Positions 59,213-64,000 of a stretch of DNA of 64,000 nt are shown piece by piece; positions within the stretch are counted from its first letter, which is position 1; the number at the start of each line of letters is the position of its first letter. Below the pieces are notes generated by a model. It saw only the letters and a list, made by a program, of their open reading frames with translations, did no database searches and was not told where the DNA came from. The stretch lies in NCBI RefSeq assembly GCF_000708205.1, contig NW_014575562.1, positions 993,616 through 1,057,615 of the forward strand, read 5' to 3'. This DNA comes from Mixia osmundae IAM 14324. Taxonomy: Eukaryota; Basidiomycota; Mixiomycetes; Mixiales; Mixiaceae. Position numbers and translations under genes: made by a program.

Positions 59213-61360
59213 CTAAATTCCGCTCAGGATAAAAATGTCGTGCACCAACCTCTGGCTGTTGGCTCTGAGCGCGGCGACAGCATACTCGACCGTCCTGATC
59301 AACTCGTGTTCGGAGTCCTTGAGCAGGCTTGGGTCCTCCTGGACGCTCTTGAGCTTGCCCTTGGCGACGAGTATGCCATTGTCGCACAGTAGGCCCTGCA
59401 ACTTGATGTTGATGTTGACCAGCATGTCGTAAGCTTGCGATACGAGTTGTGTCTCGACGCGATTGAGATTGACGAACCAGAGGAAGACAGTTCGTTGAGG
59501 TATGCGCTCGTTCGTTCTCGGTACCTCTTGGGATTCGATCAGCTGGGCCCGGTACAGGCTCAGGAGTCCGTCTCGACATTCCTTGGCAGGTATCATTGCC
59601 TGCTTGCAGATCTGTTGTTGCATCGAGTCAGCGTGATGAGCATGGCCTTGCACAGGACATACAGTCTTCTCCTCCAAATTGCCTTTGAGAAGCAAGAGCA
59701 ACCAGATTCTCCAGCAGACGGCGTCGAGCCTGTGCCGAATGTAATTCTCGATCAGGGCGAGCTTGAGCGAGCTGCGAATAGCAGCAAAGTTGATACGCCA
59801 GGTCTCGCCATCTCGATTGGTGCTCTGTTTTCTCACCGTCGGACCGCCGGAACGCTCGAGCCAAGCATGCTCCGCTACGCCTCCCGAACCCGCCTCAAGA
59901 AAGTCCTCGTCCTCTCGCGCAAGTCGCACGAGTATCTCGCCGACGAGTTCCTGCGTCGTCTTTTGATCGATCCGAAATTCTTGAATCTCACAAGACTCCG
60001 GGTTGAGGACATTGAACTCTGACGCCATGCTGACGAAGGAGCGCATCACTTCCGCACGACTTTCTCCATGACGGCGTACAGCCAATTCCTCCAGAATCTC
60101 TGTAGTCCGGAAGCGCTCTGCTAGCTATGTGAGCGAGCTCGACAATCCGGCACAGATGACTGACCGGACAGCGGTTCGCGTAGACGTCTCTGTTTGGCTT
60201 CGGTAAGCTTAAGTGCCTGCTGCATGACCAGGGCAACGCCTCTGTTGTAGCGCGCGCGCGTTGAGTCTTCGACCATCTGTCAGACAGCATGAGCTCGTAT
60301 TCACTCGCAAGTGTTGTGCGCACCTTGTTGCGAAATTTGATCAGAAAGCGGGTATAATTGATCATGTAATAGCTTTCGGGCTGCAGCAGGCTATCAGTGC
60401 CTTGCCGGCTGCAATCATGAGGATCGCTTACGTTGAAGCTGGTCTGCAATATATTGGGCCTCTTCGAAGCGTGCCTGTCCGAGTCTGCCTTGCGACGCTT
60501 CTGTCGAGAACCTTCTCAGCATGATCTTGATATCCTTGGGGCTGTACCTACTCTGACATGTTCCTCTTCATCTGCTGGCTCCAGAAACGCGTCCTCTTGC
60601 GCCAAGTCGTGATCCTCGCCGACTCGTCTGAGTAGAAACTGATAGACTTCGCTTGCAAGCGCCTTTTGCATTTTCGGCGTGTTGTTCTTGGGCATCTCTG
60701 CCAGCTTCCTCTCGCGATAGTCGTGTGCTTCGTCTTGAGGACTGCTTGTCAGGTTTGCAGTCATGATGCCCAAGTAGCCGCGCTGGCAAAGACCGGAAAG
60801 CGCTTGAGTCGCTCTTGTTTTCGCTGCAGCATACAGTCAGTAAGTTAGGATGCTCTGCGTCCGACTGCTGACGCACATGCTTGCCATGACGAACTGCTGC
60901 AAAGGGCCTCGACGAGATCACTGCCGCGCATGGTGCCGTTCTGGAGGAGAGTAGCGACGAGAAAGCACTGCTCGTCTGCGAGCTGATTGATGATGGCATC
61001 GTGCCATAGCCTGAGCATGACATTCTCCTGATTGATCTCATACAGCGGAAAAGGGTCGTCTGCTCGCGTGGCATAAAAGCAGCAATGATGCTGAATGAGT
61101 GTCACCAAGGCGCTCCTGACGATTTTACTCGGCATTGGCAAGCACCGACAGAGCGTATGCAGCGTGATTCGGCCCCTTTGAAGCAGAACACGAGCGACAT
61201 CCTGCTCGACGACATGAGCACAGATTGGCTCTCTGGAAGCAGATGAACTGACGCCGACAAGCTCCCCAAAAGCTTCGCAGATGATGTATTCGCATAAGAG
61301 TGCTCGCTTGGGCTCTGCTGATGCTGCAAGCTTGTGTGCAGCAGCGCTGGTATGGTCCAT
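59213..61360 (-). CDS. RPC82: RNA polymerase III subunit RPC3 (Rpc82/POLR3C)
   Basis: Pol III-specific initiation subunit made of extended winged-helix domains, partner of the Rpc34 and Rpc31 homologues. Start 61360 (MDHTSAAAHKLAASAEPK). The first winged helix: RALLCEYIICEAFGELVG, LLQRGRITLHTLCRCLPM, and ALVTLIQHHCCFYATR, followed by LYEINQENVMLRLW. The middle exons are short and split by several introns, with a DEEEHVRVG-type acidic stretch. The C-terminal exon (60085 to 59213) has WRINFAAIRSSLKLALIENYI, RIWLLLLLKGNLEEKTV, AKECRDGLLSLYRAQLIESQE and RTVFLWFVNL, the conserved last winged helix, then a coiled tail. Internal junctions between 60120 and 60830 are not fully resolved. Confidence 0.87.
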
Positions 61361-61739
61361 CAATTTGCATCAATGCCAATGCAAATGACGCTTTCCGCGT
61401 CGCGTGCCTATCTCATCGCATCGTCTATGCCGCCCGATATGGGTCGCCCTTCACTTCATGTTCCTAATCATTATCCTCCTCTTTCTGACGAGCTCCTATG
61501 CAATCTGACCAAAGGATCTGCTACCGCATCTATTCAGGACTGTCGGCACGATGTCCGACATTAACACTGCGTTAACCCGATTGATTGTGTTTGCGACCAA
61601 TCGCTGTGGGATGGCATCTTCAGCGCATGCGTGTACCACCATCATTCTTCCAAGTCTCATTGTCGTCGATACTCAGGACTATGGCCAACTCGGCAGCACG
61701 GCAGACACAATCCACAGCACGTTATCACTATCAGCAAGA
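61361..61739. other. Upstream region of RPC82
   Basis: A plus-strand frame with several ATGs runs 61334-61564 (PSLHVPNHYPPLSDELLCNL inside it), but it overlaps the RPC82 start and has no recognised family. The rest has stops in all frames. Probably the RPC82 promoter merging into the minisatellite. Confidence 0.35.
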
Positions 61740-62138
61740 TCAGCACATCAGCGGTGTCAGCATGTCAACGAAGTCAGACTATTAGTGGTCAGCACAACCG
61801 GTCATCAGCACAATAGCGAAGTCAGTCCGTTAGCAGTGTCATTCCATTGATAATGTCGCTACGTTAGCAAAGTCAGCACAATAGCAAAGTCAGTGTCAAC
61901 AAAATCAGTACGTCAGCAAAGCCGACATATCAGCAAAGTCAGTGCGTTAGCAGAGTCAGCACGATGGCAGTGTCAGCCCGTCAGTAATGTCAGTACGTCA
62001 GCAACGTCAGCGTGTCAGTAAAGTCAGAACGTTAGTAAAGTCAGCACGTCAGTAGAGTCAGCACAATAGCGAGTCAGCACGTCAGCAGAGCTAGCACATC
62101 AGCAAATCAGCACAAGAGCAAGTCAGCACAAGAGCAAG
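61740..62138 (+). repeat. 17-bp minisatellite, about 23 degenerate units
   Basis: Tandem units with consensus TCAGYACGTYAGCARAG. Most are exactly 17 bases, with a few of 15-16 at the ends and one irregular stretch near 61774-61822. Each unit holds two related half-motifs (TCAG and TYAG), so an older 8-9 bp repeat may underlie it. Units differ at two to five positions, so the array is old or not homogenised. It lies about 380 bp upstream of RPC82. Confidence 0.85.
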
Positions 62139-62228
62139 CTCATTCAGATTCAGAAGAAACCCAGAAAAGACCAAGACCCTCAGACTCAGCGCGGCGACGC
62201 GACTCNCGCNAGCAAGCATGCGACAACA

Positions 62229-62840
62229 CTAAAGCGCTGACCGTCTCGAGAAGCGAGTNNTGAACTTGATGTCCTTGAATGGAANCACTTTCTCGACGGC
62301 AGGCTTCTTGACCGGATTGGCCCCCGGCCCAGGCTGAGCTCGTAAGATAGTGCGTTCCGTGCAACCTGGTGAGGTGAGGACGATCTTGGGGATCGCAGGC
62401 GCAGAGATCACTGCCGGGCGAGGTCTCGCCGGCTGGTAAGTTCTGACTTGAATGCGGCTGCTGAAAGCGACCGACNTGGTGATGGGTGCAGGGTANCTAT
62501 GCACGGTCACCGTCTCGTCAAAACGAACTGACTTCTTTGCCTTTGCCTTGAGCTCTATCTTCGGCTTCGTCACATAAGGCGNCATGGACTTGTTGGGTGG
62601 TCTGTCCATATCCAGAGTGGCCAGCGTTCCATCGGTAGTGAAAGAGCGCAGCCATGCTGACTGAAGCACGACGTCTTCTTCCCNACCCCAAGTCGGCTTG
62701 CGGCGGGAGCGAGGTAGGTTGACGACGATACGTGCGACAGAGCGAGGATAGATCTGGATAGGCGCCGTCTGAGCAAAGTGCGACATGACCGCACAACCCG
62801 CCATCTTGACTTGAGGTCTTGACAGCAAGCTTTGAACCAT
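62229..62840 (-). CDS. Doubtful protein with a PP1-docking-like motif
   Basis: A minus-strand frame from the ATG at 62840 (MVQSLLSRPQVKMAGCAVMSHF) to a TAG at 62229, about 200 codons, with no recognised family. It is basic and proline-rich. It contains KKSVRFDETVTVH, which matches the K/R-x-V-x-F docking motif for protein phosphatase 1. Ambiguous bases at 62259-62260, 62285, 62476, 62496, 62582 and 62684 fall within the frame, so base quality is poor and the frame could be wrong. The open frame continues upstream to a TTG. Composition is plausible for a disordered regulatory protein. Confidence 0.4.
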   Translation of the reverse strand: MVQSLLSRPQVKMAGCAVMSHFAQTAPIQIYPRSVARIVVNLPRSRRKPTWGXEEDVVLQSAWLRSFTTDGTLATLDMDRPPNKSMXPYVTKPKIELKAKAKKSVRFDETVTVHXYPAPITXSVAFSSRIQVRTYQPARPRPAVISAPAIPKIVLTSPGCTERTILRAQPGPGANPVKKPAVEKVXPFKDIKFXTRFSRRSAL

Positions 62841-64000
62841 TATAGTNGTAGGCTTATGCAGCTTATAATACGTTCGTATGATGCTTTGAGGCTCGCGAAA
62901 GGTACTCTCGTCCAGCAAAAGTAAATCTCTTTGGGCTTCAAAGACTTGGGGGAAAGGACGAGATGTTCAGTCCTTTTATATGTCCCCTGCCCGCCGAATC
63001 GTACGATCTTGCCGATGGATCTTAACCGAGCAAGGAAGAGTGCGCGGGAAGAAAGAGCATCCGTACGTAAGCCACGCGAGTTCGACGTCCTCGACGCGTC
63101 CAACGCCCAACTTGCAGTGCGACGACCGTGTAGGCCAACCTCAAAGGCGGCAATCATCTTCCGCGACCTGCTCACGATTATATCGCGTATGCAATCAAGA
63201 TTGACCAGGCATGTGTGCAGTGTCGCCAGTGCGCAAGTGCTGATGATGTACACATCTGGCTGAGTGAGCGCTCTCGTCGCTGGCAACCGTCCTATCGCGA
63301 GACTTTTCGTGAAGGGCTTGAAGCGTCAACACAGCTCGAGAGCGCACAACTCCTCCGCGTCGTTCTTACCGTGTATTGCCAGCCTTGTTGTGTGCTCGCT
63401 CGAGACGTCAGGATGCGAAGAGCCAGGCCAGTGTCTGGTAGCAGATCGCGCCGCTTTATGATCGCATGTATGCTTTCTGGCCAACCATCTTGATCAGCCG
63501 TCTGACGTGTGCATCTCCGAACAGGTCGTGACAGAAGTCACAATGCTGGCATGACGTATGCCGGTAGTGTCACGGCGACGTGGTCCATCTCGGGTGCTCA
63601 AGTCGATGGGCGTTCAGAACACCAGACGCAGCGCGATCAACATTGTCAACTCGCAAGCTCGGAAGTCGCTCTATCGATGCGAGGCGTGCTGTTAGAGCCT
63701 TTCCACGGAACAGAGTCATCATTGGGACACCATAGCTGGTCGGGAGCTTCTTCGACTTTTGTCTTGCCCACGCGACAGACAAGACAGGCCAAGACAGGTG
63801 ATCGTCCGATAGTACGGCCTCGTGCGGACACGGCGAGCAGTCATGACCATCGAGAGCGAGCAGCACGCAAAGTAAGCCTGTCAGCCTGCGTAAGCCGCAT
63901 TGCTAAAATAAAAGGCCAGGCTGGAGCTCTTTGCCAAGCTTCACGCGCAATGCGCACCGTCTGCGCCGCAAGACGATAGACTGGAGCTATATTCATACAG
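62841..64000. other. Right edge of window, no supported gene
   Basis: Several overlapping frames of 60-156 codons exist on both strands, for example a plus-strand run near 63014-63263 (MDLNRARKSAREERASVRKP at its ATG) and another near 63509-63979. None shows a known motif, and stop spacing is compatible with chance at this GC content. Single ambiguous bases continue to 62847. A gene extending past the right edge cannot be excluded. Confidence 0.35.

Noticed and set aside
59016-59579. A 187-codon minus-strand frame spanning the end of RPC82 and the promoter of the histidine kinase
   Set aside because: It overlaps the well-conserved last exon of RPC82 in another frame and has low-complexity Arg/Gln composition.
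61740-62138. CRISPR-like array
   Set aside because: Units are contiguous 17-mers with no unique spacers, so this is a minisatellite.
62931-63263. Plus-strand frame of 110 codons
   Set aside because: Starts at TTG, no family, and an equally long frame lies on the opposite strand.

Overview
This is a fungal nuclear contig, most likely from a basidiomycete with a very compact genome. A Pucciniomycotina yeast-like fungus in the style of Mixia would fit, but that placement is inference from gene density, intron style and GC content, not from a marker gene. Genes are packed at about one per 2 kb. Introns are typically 45-65 bp, with GTRNGY-type donors, CTRAC/CTAAT branch points close to the acceptor, and YAG ends. 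Most genes need two to eight introns removed before a family can be read. I joined exons by eye from donor/acceptor signals and family conservation. CDS coordinates below run from the chosen start codon to the stop codon and include introns.

0-14.9 kb: a secreted A1 aspartic protease, proteasome subunit Rpn8, spliceosomal SF3b subunit 2 (reverse), the NAC alpha chain, SF3b subunit 1, a GT90/CAP10-type glycosyltransferase, and a C-4 sterol methyl oxidase (reverse). 15-27 kb: an unrecognised single-exon gene, riboflavin gene RIB3, a coiled-coil protein with a C-terminal membrane segment, a secreted GH16 glucanase, an aminoadipate/aromatic aminotransferase, exopolyphosphatase, and pirin paired head-to-head with the PLP-homeostasis protein PLPBP. 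27-28.2 kb: gene-poor. 28.2-35.9 kb: a poly-Q cold-shock-domain protein, a CHFR-like RING/PBZ ubiquitin ligase, a group II PLP decarboxylase and a DUF3292 membrane protein.

36-48.3 kb: two convergent A1 protease paralogues, tRNA isopentenyltransferase MOD5, rRNA methyltransferase NOP2, and WDR48/UAF1. 48.4-55.3 kb: an uncharacterised cysteine-rich protein, then an APC-family permease divergent from thiamine pyrophosphokinase, a pair that suggests a thiamine uptake and activation unit. 55.3-55.8 kb: a 118-base assembly gap flanked by a 189-bp duplicated segment. 55.7-61.4 kb: a hybrid histidine kinase whose 3' end runs into the gap, and RNA polymerase III subunit RPC82. 61.4-64 kb: a 17-bp minisatellite, one doubtful ORF peppered with single ambiguous bases, and sequence with no gene I can support.

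Gene orientation alternates strongly, and convergent neighbours often end within 8-70 bp of each other, so overlapping 3' transcripts are expected. I saw no CRISPR array, rRNA, convincing tRNA, transposon or virus-derived element.
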